Below, one piece after another: positions 54,551-64,000 of a stretch of DNA of 64,000 nucleotides (position 1 is the stretch's first letter; each line of letters begins with the position of its first letter). This stretch comes from Gordius sp. MW1 (taxonomy: Eukaryota > Nematomorpha > Gordioida > Gordea > Gordiidae): assembly GCA_964036665.1 (NCBI GenBank), contig OZ038527.1:24947901-25011900 (forward strand), written 5' to 3'. The notes under the pieces were generated by a model that had not been told where the DNA came from, searched no databases, and saw nothing but the letters and a program-made list of their open reading frames with translations. Both the position numbers and the translations under genes were made by a program.

Positions 54551-56610
54551 TCCGTGTGCAAAAAGTGGAGGGTTGGCGTCAGGTAGGAAACCGGCTATAA
54601 AAATAAACTCCGAAATCATGATAGTTTCAAACAAAATTTTACAACAGAAAGCCAGGGCGTCCTCCACAAACGACGCGCACTGCGTACCCTGCCCGTGCAA
54701 TGTGATAAATCCACTAGGGTTATTGCCCAACTCACAACGATGGCGGTTAAAATTTGTGCTAAGAATGAGAATAACGTGCTGGAATGTGGCAACGTTGACG
54801 GGAAGCAGCATCGAGGTCTCACATATGCTAAAAAGAAGAAAGATACATATCGCCTGCCTACAAGAGACGAGGCGGAACGGAACCAAAGCTAGGAAGTTAA
54901 GAGAATATTACAAACTATTCTACAGTGGCAAATCGCAGGGTCGGTATCTTTCTAAGCGAATCGTTTATGGATAAGATGGTGGAAGTCAAGCTTTGTTCAG
55001 ACAGTTAATGTGAATGAATTGCAGATCAAAGGGGGCTCCTTACCGTTATGTGCACGAATGCTCCCTTAATTGGGTGTATGAAATCAGAGAAAGAAATATT
55101 CTTCAATTCATTAGATAGAAAGGCTAAATATTGGGCGGATTTTAACGCTCACGTAGGGAAAGTTCGGCTCGGTTATTTACGTAATCGTGAACGCTATGGG
55201 CATGGTCTGAAGAACAAAGAAGGGAAAAAACTTCTCCAAGTATCCCAAGCATACGACTAGGCGATCGTTAGCACCTATTTTCAAAAACGCAATGATCATA
55301 TTTTAACTTATATAAGTGGGAAGATTTTTAGTCAAATTAACTATCTACTCATACGGCGAAAGGACCTATGGAGTATCAGGGATTGCAAAGTAATACTGGG
55401 AGAAGAAATCGACAGGCAACATTGTCCTTTTATTATGCATCTTGACTGAAGAGTATTTCTCGAAAGAAGAAAGGTCTATGGAATTCAATACAAAAAGCTA
55501 AAGAATACGTCGACGAAGGAAAAATACCATCAAAAAACCACCTCACTCTTGGGTGTAAAGAAGTTGCAAAGGAACGTAGACGACAATTGAAATACGCTAA
55601 CTAAAGACATAAAGGAAACAGCGTCGTGTTCCAGGACAGATTAAAGGAGCCAAAGCTATGAATATGGAACTATGGTGGTAGGATCAATCGATTATGGATT
55701 TCATCAAAACAAATGAAAAATCTATATAACGGTGGCATAAATCAAAACAGTCGGAGATTATCAAGAGTATATGGAGGCAAAAAGAGCCGCAAAAAAGCCT
55801 GTGAATAGCAAAGATTGCCACGTACAACGAGATGGCAAACAAACTAGACCATAAAAAGGGCAAAAAGCTTATGTACAAATTAACTTAGATAAGGAAGAAG
55901 ATAAGTTGCGATGACGGAGTCGTTAAAATAGTTAAAAGAGAAGGATTAAACCTTATTGAAGGAAGTGGTGGAAAGAATATTTAAAGAAACCTATGAATAT
56001 TGCAAATGACAAAGATTCCCTTCCCGATATTGAGCCAAACATATGTATGGTCAAACTCTTTCAAGAAGATCAAGTTAGGACACAAATAAACAAGATGCAA
56101 AAAAAGAAAAGATAATCGCCCATATGGAATACCTATGGAAGCATTGCTCGAATGTCGTGAAGAAGGAGTCACCATTATGACAAACCTTCTCAACAAAATA
56201 TTGGTAAAAGAGTGAATTCCTACAATGGAGAGCAAGCACGATTATACCCTTATAGGCAAAGGTGACCCTCAAGATTGTGGCAATTACAGAGGTATCAAGT
56301 TAACTTGCCACTCCTTGAAGCTTATGGAAAAGATTTTAGTAACAAGGCTGAAAAACAAGGTGGAAATATCGGCTAACTAATTCGGATTTGTGGCCGGCAA
56401 ATCGACCAATCTTAGCACTAATACAAATGATGGATATATATGGTTAAAGAGAATAGACCTACATATGCTTTTTTTCGACTGGGAGAAAGCTTATGACACG
56501 GTCCATCGCAATTTAATATGGCGGTCCCTGAGAAAACAAAATATCCCTGAAGCATATATACGGCTTATAAAAAATATATATCTCAACCGAGCCAGAAATA
56601 CCTTGTAGTA
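54551..56610 (+). pseudogene. RTE-type LINE, outer copy, 5' part
   Basis: The endonuclease (EEP) start reads RITCWNVATLTGS, MLKRRKIHIACLQETRR, KLREYYKLFYSGKSQGR (54755-54960). Then WADFNAHVGKV and GKKLLQVSQAYD (55130-55260). The RT region reads DPQDCGNYRGIKLTCHSLKL (56270-56330), NQFGFVAGKST, LHMLFFDWEKAYDTVHRNLI, NIPEAYIRLIKNIYLNRAR. Many stops and frameshifts. The RT stops short at about 56608, where another RTE begins; its remainder resumes at 59885. Confidence 0.82.
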
Positions 56611-59600
56611 GTGGTTGAGCTTGTGTACTCTCGTGATCCAAGAAGCTATACCTTTGGTAGCCAAATACAATTTTGAGTTTGTTACTGGTGGGGTCACCCT
56701 ATTGGCAAGGTTCTTGGTGAAGGGTCAGACTAAAATTTCTGGGCTGAGGGAGTACTAGTGAAATGGAAGTGCTAGATTAAGCCTATCAATACGAGTGATC
56801 TAAAGAAAAGTTTAACTCACTAAAATGACGGCATCATAAAGAATAGTAGGTAGTCAAGCGCCAAAATCTAACATAGTTCCGTCAGGCTTGGAAGCCGAGA
56901 TATTATTACTCCCTCATTCCATATAAACCAAAATGTATACTACAACAAAGAAGCAGCATGAAAACCAAGCTAGGGCGTCCCCCATAAGCGACGCGCGCAT
57001 TCTTCGCCTGGAATAAGTGGGAAATAAACGAAGGCTACCGCTCTTTCAACAAACGGAAGCGGTTCAAAACATTAGATTGCGTAGGATAAAGTTTGGGTCA
57101 TGGAATATTGGTACAATGACTAGCAAGAGCAGAGAATTGGCAGACGTTCTAAGGAGGAGAAAAATCGATATCGCTTGTATACAAGAGCCCAAATGGAAGG
57201 GCCAAAAAGCAAAATACATAGGTGACGGATACAAATTATATTTTTACGGTACAGAAACTCATCGGAATGGCATCGGTTTAGTGCTATCGGAAGAATTTCA
57301 GCAAACTGTCGTCGACGTTAAAAGAAAATGACAGAATAATGGCGATGCAGCTTTGTTATAAATATACTACGATAAACGTTATATCAGCGTACGCCCCTCA
57401 AAGTGGATGCTCTGAGGCATAAAAGGACTGTTTTTGGAAGGAGCTTGAAGATGTTCTATCCATATTCGGTAAAGAGGAACTAATAATTATCTGAGCGGAC
57501 TTCAATGGACACGTGGGCAAATCAAGAGAAGGATTTGAAAGAAATCACGGTGGTCGGGGTTACGGCCGAAGAAACTAAGGAGGTACGGAAATTCTAGAAA
57601 TTGCTCAAGCTTTTGACCTAGCAATAGATAATACCTTCTTCAAAAAGAGACAGGAACATCTTATAACGTACAAAAGCGGCAGCCGTACCACTCAGATAGA
57701 TTTCTTTCTAGTCAACAGAGCGCACTTAAAGTATGTTCAAAATGTTAAGGTAATACCGAGTGAAATATTGGCCTGCCAACACAAGCTGTTGGTGATGGAC
57801 TATATATTATGAAGCAAAAGGTACAAAGAGTAGCGGCTATTATACAATGGAGGAAACTAAAGGATAATATTTAACATTTTCAGGAACGAGTACTTAAACA
57901 TGCTGAATTTAAGGAAAATACTTCATGTGAATATCAATGGAATGGTATAGCTGCCACAATGCGAAAAGCGGGACGACAAATACTAGGTGAAAGCAAGCCC
58001 ACTAAAAGAATTCTCAAGGAGACGTGGTGGTGGAATGAAGAAGTGCAAAAATGTATCAAGGAAACGAAGAGATTGTACAAAGTTTGGTATGAAAGCAAGG
58101 GTAGTAATAAGTAGCAAGCTTACTAAGTAGCTAAAAGATCGGCTAAAAAATTCGTAACAAAAGCAAAAAGCAAGGTGTACGACGATATAAAAGTAAAACT
58201 AAACTTAAAGAAAGGAGAAAAATTGATCTACAAAATCGCAAAGTCAAGGGCCCGAAATTACCTAGAATGCCGGCTAATCAAGGGTAAAAAGGGAGAAATA
58301 CTAACATACGACTGCCATATACTACAAAGATGGTCTATTATAGCGATTTATCAATTGAAAAGGGGCCTGTAGTCGAAGACATTAACCAGGAAAATACAAT
58401 AGGAGAATTAAACACAGCGGACTGGATCACGGAAACGGAAGTCAAAGTTGCTATGGGTAAACTAAAGTCGGGAAAAGCTCTTAGACCAGACAATATACCA
58501 ATAAAAGGTTTTAAAGCGTTAGGCAATACTGGTGCACAATTTCTCGCCACCCTTACATCAATATCTTGAAAACAGGTGTAATGCCTAACGAGTGGAGGGA
58601 TAGCTACATGATCCCGATATACAAGATAAAAGGGGACATTCAGGATTGCAACAGAGGAATAAAGCTTATGAGTCACACTTACAAGGTGTGGGAAAAAGTG
58701 ATCGAAAAACGGCTTCGGAATTTGGTTCAAATTCGAGATAAGAGGTCTACAGCAGACGCTCTAAACAGTGTTAGAAGATTAATGGAATGGTTTAAAGAAA
58801 GGGAAGAGGATTTGCACATGTGTTTCATCGATCTAGAAGAAGCGTTCGATAAAGTTCCTCGTACCTTAGTGAAATGTCTTAAAGAAAACAATGTGCCAGG
58901 ATTATACGTCAGAGCAAAAAGATATGTACAAGGGAAATAGAACGTACGTTAGAACAACGGTGAGGACTACAAAAGGCTTTACCATTAACACTGGAGTCCA
59001 TCAAGGTTCAGCTCTTAGTCCCTTCCTATTTATAATGATAATGGTTATTACCAGGGATTTGGGCAAGGAAGCTCCTTGGGCAGTGATCTTTGCAGACGTA
59101 TAATCCTCTGTGCCAAAAGTGAACAAGAATTTGCTAATACTGTAAATAGATGGGTAAATGCAATTGAAGAAAGTGGTATTAGGGTAAATCGAAAGAAAAC
59201 GGAATAATACATCAAGACAAAGTTTAAAGCGGATGAAAACTAGCTAAGTGTATCCCTTACTTTAGGCGATTGGCAACTTATAAGCGTAGATTCTTTAAAA
59301 TATTTAGGATCAACACTTCAATCGGATGGTGGAATGGATAAAGAAATCCAAGCAAGGATAGATCCTGGATGGCCTAAGTGGAGGAACTTAACAGGCGTTC
59401 TGTGTGACAAAAACATTCCGAGAAGACTAAAAGGCGCACTGTATAAATCTATCATACAGCCAACAGTCTTGTATAGCTCGTAATCATGGGCTATACGTAA
59501 AGCAGCGTCTTGCGACCATGGACATAAGAATGCTAAGATGGGTGCTAGGAGTAAACAGGAACACAAGAGAAATGAAGAAATAAGAAGAATTTTGGGTACT

Positions 59601-59873
59601 ACATCTATTACGACACCTAACAAATAGACTAAGATGGTATGGCCATGTCGAAAGAAGGGACGATAGCTACGTCGGAAAGAAAATCGAGATGATATATTTC
59701 GCAAACGAAGGAGAGGAAGACCCGAACTTACCTGGATTAATAAAATACGGCACGATATGAAAGTCCACAAGATAAAGAAAGATCTATTTAAACACAGAAA
59801 CAAATGGAAACGAATGAAGGACTGATCACCAGCTTGGGTGACAGAGAGTCATAGAAAGAAGAAGAAGAAAAAA
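56611..59873 (+). pseudogene. RTE-type LINE, inner copy
   Basis: Endonuclease: IKFGSWNIGTMTSKSRELAD, VLRRRKIDIACIQEPKWKGQ, HRNGIGLVLSEEF (57080-57300). Linker and RT: WITETEVKVAMGKLKSGKAL, RPDNIPIKGFKALG, MPNEWRDSYMIPIYKIKGD, HMCFIDLEEAFDKVPRTLV, GVHQGSALSPFLFIMIMV, WAVIFADV where FADD is expected. C-terminal part: DSLKYLGSTLQSDGGMDKEI (59290-59350). It ends in (GAA)n at 59855-59870, the usual RTE tail. Stops in every domain. The 5' boundary is set by the break in the outer copy; bases 56611-56930 may be its 5' UTR. Confidence 0.82.
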
Positions 59874-59884
59874 TAATTATGAAG

Positions 59885-60775
59885 CCTCACTTGCTTTAGA
59901 ACGACAGTTGGAGACTCTAAATCTTTTCAAGTTAAAATTGGATTACATCTAGGATCTGCTTTAAGTCCCTTTTTATTTAATATAATTATATACAGGATAC
60001 CGAGGGACATTCAAAAGCCATCGTCATGGTTTATGCTATATGCCGATGATAAAGTATTATGCGAAGAAACGAAGGAGAAAGTATTCGAAGAAGTCGAAAA
60101 GTGATCAAAGGGCTTAGCTGGATATAAAGGTCAACGAAAAAACGGTAAACGTGAAAATAAACATTACAGGCAGCCCATCGCTGGATGACCATCTAAATTA
60201 CCCAGGTAGACAGCTTTACATACCTCGGCTCGATGCTAGATCAAGAGGGAGGTTGTGCAACAGAAGTCAATGCCCGGATCTAAAAAGGATGACTTAAATG
60301 GCAAAGTATATACGTTGTAATGTGCGGCAAGAAATAGCCATTATGGTTGAAGAATAATGCTTACAAATCCATCGTAAGACCGGTCATGGGCATTAAACAC
60401 CGTTGAAGAAAAGCTATTGCAGGCTATTGAGATGAGGATACGTTGAAGCTTAAAGTATACTAGTTCCACCATATGAACAATGACTTTCTCATGACAAAAA
60501 TGGGTATTCAACTTAGGGCGTATATGATTAACGAAAATCAGCTAAGGTGGTATTTAAAAGGGTCATGAATGACTTTAAGCGAAAAGTGCTGGACATGGAG
60601 GTACTGGGAAAGAGAGGATCAGGACGACCCCGTGTTACTAGAAAAAGCAAGTTGATGAAGTTATAAAAATAAAAGATATTAGTCAAGACATGACACTCAC
60701 CCCGTCAAGATGAAAGAAGATTTTCAAAACAAACCCCACTATTGTGGGACCAAATAATTGATAAAGAAGAAGAAG
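59885..60775 (+). pseudogene. RTE-type LINE, outer copy, 3' part
   Basis: Starts in mid-RT with RTTVGDSKSFQVKIGLHLGS, then ALSPFLFNIIIYRIP and WFMLYADDKVLCEETKEK (YADD catalytic pair). This is exactly where the copy at 54551-56610 breaks off. It ends TTGATAAAGAAGAAGAAGA. Thus 54551-56610 and 59885-60775 are one element split by the inner LINE. Confidence 0.78.
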
Positions 60776-61190
60776 ACGAAGTTTTGAGTTAATAATAAGG
60801 AAACATAAATTATTTTGTATTTGTTTGATAAGTCCATTATAAAATAGCCAAATTTATGCTATATCTTACAATCTTTATATGTTAGTGCCTTAAATTTTAA
60901 TTGCTTCGAGCACATTATGAACGTCCCGTTACAAAGTTCAATTCTTGAACGCTAGATCAAATGTTCAAAATCATGCATTCACCACTACGCATCACATGCA
61001 CAAACTCATTTTAGGAGATAAATTAACTCATGTATCATGAACTTAAAATTTATTTATTATTGATAACATTACAAAATCAAACACATTTGTCTATATTATC
61101 ATGATACTAAAATATATATCCAAGGATGTATAAATCTTTCTCATTTCTGTCCTAAAACGACCCCTCCCTCCGCTTTGCCTAAACGGTTTA
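60776..61190. other. AT-rich spacer, nothing recognised
   Basis: No open frame of note, repeat end or splice-bounded exon was seen. Confidence 0.5.
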
Positions 61191-61199
61191 ACAAACAAA

Positions 61200-61600
61200 A
61201 TCTACGGCATGTTTGCAGATTCGGGTAGAGTTTTTGGCGATAAACACGAAATTATTTTAATTCTTTCCCTATACGTTGAGTTTTTAAAATATATGCTAAC
61301 ATAATTACTAAAAACAGCGATTTTAGGTTTTTGGCGTTTTCAGACGCAATAAATTGCAAATTAATGGATAAATTTTTTATTTTATGAATTTGATTTTTAA
61401 AGAAAGGGGGGAGGAATCCATTAAATCCTTGTTAATTTAATAAACATTTAATATAATGAAACACAAATAAAAATATAATTGATTTTGCAAGGGGCTTATA
61501 GCGGGCCTCACCTATATCTAGGCCCGGCCCGAGCCCCTTAAGTTATATCACGGCTCATACAGACCCAGCCTGTTGTTTTAATAAGGCCCGTTCATGACAT
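61200..61600 (+). repeat. Dispersed 250-bp repeat copy 3 joined to GC-rich hAT fragment
   Basis: 61200-61420 matches the repeat at 15900 and 51290 (TTTGCAGATTCGGGTAGAG, TTTTAGGTTTTTGGCGTTTT, AAGAAAGGGGGGAGG). It continues through CACAAATAAAAATATAATTG into AGCGGGCCTCACCTATATCT and AGGCCCGGCCCGAGCCCC, the same junction as at 51530-51620. The two parts therefore travel together. Confidence 0.6.
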
Positions 61601-61734
61601 GTCGCACTAAACCTTTATCAAGTTTGTGTATTAAAATTTTTGAAAATTAAAATAGTTTGCCATTTTTGATTTTTCACTTATTTTTTAAACTTATAACATC
61701 AAGAAAAATTTCTATTTAGTATAACATTTTTTTT

Positions 61735-61855
61735 AAAGTCGAGACAAGTCGGGGAATCTCGTCGAGACCGCTAATTTTTTTAGAACGTGACGAAATCGCC
61801 GAGACGAGATTTTGCTTTCGAGACCAAGATGAGAGGAGATTGAAACACTAAAAAC
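61735..61855 (+). mobile_element. Fragment of the nested-hAT family end
   Basis: GAGACAAGTCGGGGAATCTC, GCCGAGACGAGATTTTGCTT and the end GATTGAAACACTA correspond to the right end of the hAT at 45362-47155. No coding sequence. Confidence 0.65.
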
Positions 61856-61929
61856 AATCAACTCGGCTTATAAAATCATTTTATAATAATTTTTGTGATG
61901 AACTACATCATTTATATTGTAAAGTTCGA

Positions 61930-62072
61930 GTTCAGAATATTTAAAAAGGAACTAGTTTAAGTTCATAGTTCAACTTTAAAAAAACCAACTAGCTCAAGTT
62001 TATAGTTCAATTTTTGGAAAGGTAATTAGCTCAGCTCAAATTTTCAAAATGAACTAGTTCTTAACAGCTCTA
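61930..62072. repeat. Fragment of the GAGCTGTTAA element
   Basis: Repeated GAACTAGTT / AGTTCAACTTT / CTAGCTCAAGTTTATAGTTC blocks end in GAACTAGTTCTTAACAGCTC at 62051-62070, the same end as 43811. It abuts the coding-like stretch that follows. Confidence 0.55.
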
Positions 62073-62187
62073 CGTAAAACCAACCATTTCTTCCCCAACC
62101 AAACCTAACATCTCCCCTCCTAACGCAACGACCACTAAGTCTGGCTGAAAGTACATTGGCCCAAGAAATTTTGCAATTACATGAACC
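62073..62187 (-). other. Unrecognised exon-like fragment cut by a repeat
   Basis: After a possible acceptor (TGAACAG) the minus strand reads VHVIAKFLGPMYFQPDLVVV then ALGGEMLGLVGEEMVGF, and ends exactly where the GAGCTGTTAA repeat begins. The composition is strongly protein-like for such AT-rich DNA. I do not recognise it. It may be an exon of a gene extending right of the window or a relict. Confidence 0.3.
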
Positions 62188-63869
62188 CTGTTCAGCCGGT
62201 AAAATATTAATAAGATAAATATGCAATTATGTACATTAGAAACACATATGCGTATTTCTAAAATGTACATGTATTATATATATTATTGAGGATACCAATT
62301 TAATATACATTATTCCAAGAAGACAATACAGAATAATGAAATGAAAATTAGCAAACATTTGCTGAATTATAATTTTATATAAAGTTTGGTATTAACATAT
62401 GAAGCAATAGTTGCAATTAAGTAGGTTATATGGTAACACTCTATTCACCTCTTATTATATAATTAAAATATTATTTGGTACCTTTGTGAATATCCCTTAT
62501 TATACAATTTGAATATATGATATCGCTCTATTCACACCCCTCAATTTGAATACGCACCAGACATTGAATTTTAGATATTTGAATACCTTACAATTTACCG
62601 ATATTAAAGTAAATAACCCTATACAAGTTTATATAAAGACGTATTCTTAGCGAAAAGTATTCATTCTATTTTTTGGTTAAATCAAATATGTTGTTTGCCT
62701 ATACTTAATCCCTTGTCTATTAAAATATTATCTTAATATTTAAATTACATTGTCACCAAGAAAAAGTATAAATTTTATGTTTGCAACAATTTAATAACAC
62801 CCTAACCCACCAATTTTCATTAAATTTTTTTATTTAGCTCTGAAAATGATGATCATGATCATTGTCACCAAGATAAGGTGACAAATTTAAATTTTATATT
62901 TCCAACAATTTTATGACACCCTAACCTACCATTTTTCGTCTAAACAATTATTTGTTTAATAAACGACAATTATGACATTTGTCACCAAATTAGGTTTTCA
63001 AATGATTTATTCCTAAAATTATATTTTACAGCTAGGAATCGATATTAAAAATCAGTCTCAACTATTAATATAATCAAATCAGTACAATTAAAAAGCTACC
63101 TATAACTAAATTGCTTAATTTTAAAGTCATTATTATATATTATTTTTTACCCACCCCAAATACCTAAACCGATTAAATCAGTAAATTTGTCAAATTTTTA
63201 TTTAGAATTTAATAAATTTTAGGTTGAATGCAGTACGAGTGGTTATTTGTGTCACGACTATGTAATAACTTAAGTCCCCGGACCCATATTTATAAAAATG
63301 GCATACTCCTTCAATCTATCATATCATAGGATTGCAAACATTTAGTAAAAAAACTAAAATTCTTAAATAATTCTTATTGCATTTTAATATTTTGTATAGA
63401 AAAATGATATAAAAACCTTTTAAAGAATAAATAAATATTATTTTTAATAATTTTCTTACTAATTGAATTAGCGGAGAAGTTGATATTGAAATAGTTTGTC
63501 CGATGAATTATTGAAATTCCAAAACTCATAACATCCGTTACATTTATCACTACTAATTTATATTATTATGTAAATCACCTTTCATTTATTAAACCCATAC
63601 TTTTTTAAACGATCGAACAAAAACAAAGCTTTTAATTTTTACAACATTTTGAAATTTTTTAGTTAATAAATAATAAAAATGAATGTTAAATTATTATTAT
63701 TTTATAAAACTCAGAGGGCATAAATTGCTTTATTTTTATGAATTTTGTAAATGAGATTAATATTTTCCAATGCTTTTTGAATGTCTATCTAGTTCAATAT
63801 TTTCTATTAAGTTTCGAAAACGCTTAATTAACCAAAATTACTATAATTAATATATGCTTTCCTATTTGC
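62188..63869. other. AT-rich spacer with a tandem duplication
   Basis: 62749-62995: blocks ATTGTCACCAAG, ATTTTAT, CAACAATTTTATGACACCCT and AACC(T/C)ACCA recur at about 113-bp spacing (two full copies, a partial third), with the palindrome TGATGATCATGATCA between. No gene seen elsewhere. Confidence 0.6.
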
Positions 63870-64000
63870 AGGGCTTGGACCGGCCCGCGGACGGGACTAT
63901 GCGCCCGACACGTGGTCGGGGCTTGAGCGGGCTTCTGCTTTGAAATAAGATAACTGGACGGGCGACAATTTAACCTAGCGGGCTTGGGCCGAGCCTAAAG
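63870..64000. repeat. GC-rich hAT derivative, left part only
   Basis: CAGGGCTTGGACCGGCCCGC, GACACGTGGTCGGGGCTTGA, CTAGCGGGCTTGGGCCGAGC: subterminal style of the 9198-9932 family. It runs off the right edge. Confidence 0.55.

Noticed and set aside
59318..59803. 161-codon minus-strand ORF in the inner RTE
   Set aside because: Antisense of the decayed RTE C-terminal region; no independent protein features.

Overview
The window is nuclear DNA of an animal, most probably an invertebrate. It is strongly AT-rich. Its genes are split by GT-AG introns, and it is full of eukaryotic transposons: hAT-like MITEs, Helitrons, RTE-type LINEs, a gypsy remnant and a short-LTR element. The species cannot be named from the sequence. 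No tRNA or rRNA gene, CRISPR array or prokaryotic operon was seen.

Three host genes can be modelled exon by exon, all on the minus strand. (1) 34-5288: a signal-peptide-bearing Xaa-Pro aminopeptidase of the XPNPEP2 type. Thirteen exons are present and the metal-binding catalytic half lies beyond the left edge. (2) 11647-18946: BCKDHB, the mitochondrial branched-chain 2-oxoacid dehydrogenase E1 beta subunit. Eight exons include the stop codon; the 5' exons were not found. (3) 34338-42431: a secreted, divergent M13 (neprilysin-like) metallopeptidase with at least 16 exons. It keeps HExxH and ExxxD but lacks the usual NAYY and C-terminal Cys/Trp motifs. Introns fall into two classes: tiny ones (24, 35, 38, 42, 43, 44 nt) and long ones swollen by transposons. 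A fourth, broken coding unit (25238-25888) has the N-terminus typical of TTF/ZMYM-like zinc-finger transposase relatives. Two short coding-like pieces (14579-14765 and 62073-62187) were not recognised.

Layout. 1-5300: XPNPEP2-like gene. 5300-11650: MITEs, a LINE tail and a 735-bp GC-rich hAT derivative. 11650-18950: BCKDHB. Its last intron holds a 1.85-kb G/C-tract minisatellite made of two inverted arms. 18950-22090: AT-rich spacer. 22088-25057: compact retroelement with identical 119-bp direct repeats, gag and RT-RNase H, but no integrase, protease or recombinase. 25240-29700: zinc-finger remnant, gypsy remnant, LINE tail. 31690-33360: element with an inverted-repeat end and an internal tandem array. 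34340-42430: M13 gene. Its 4.7-kb intron contains a Helitron (35410-37253) and an unclassified element with repeats of about 460 bp (37604-39852). 44370-51247: a decayed autonomous Helitron carrying a nested hAT (45362-47155). 54550-60775: an RTE LINE split by a second RTE. 61190-64000: repeat fragments and AT-rich spacer.

The host genes are not a functional cluster. The most notable objects are the integrase-less LTR element, the unclassified long-repeat palindromic element, the inverted minisatellite carrying arrays of splice-site-like motifs inside BCKDHB, and the ultrashort introns.
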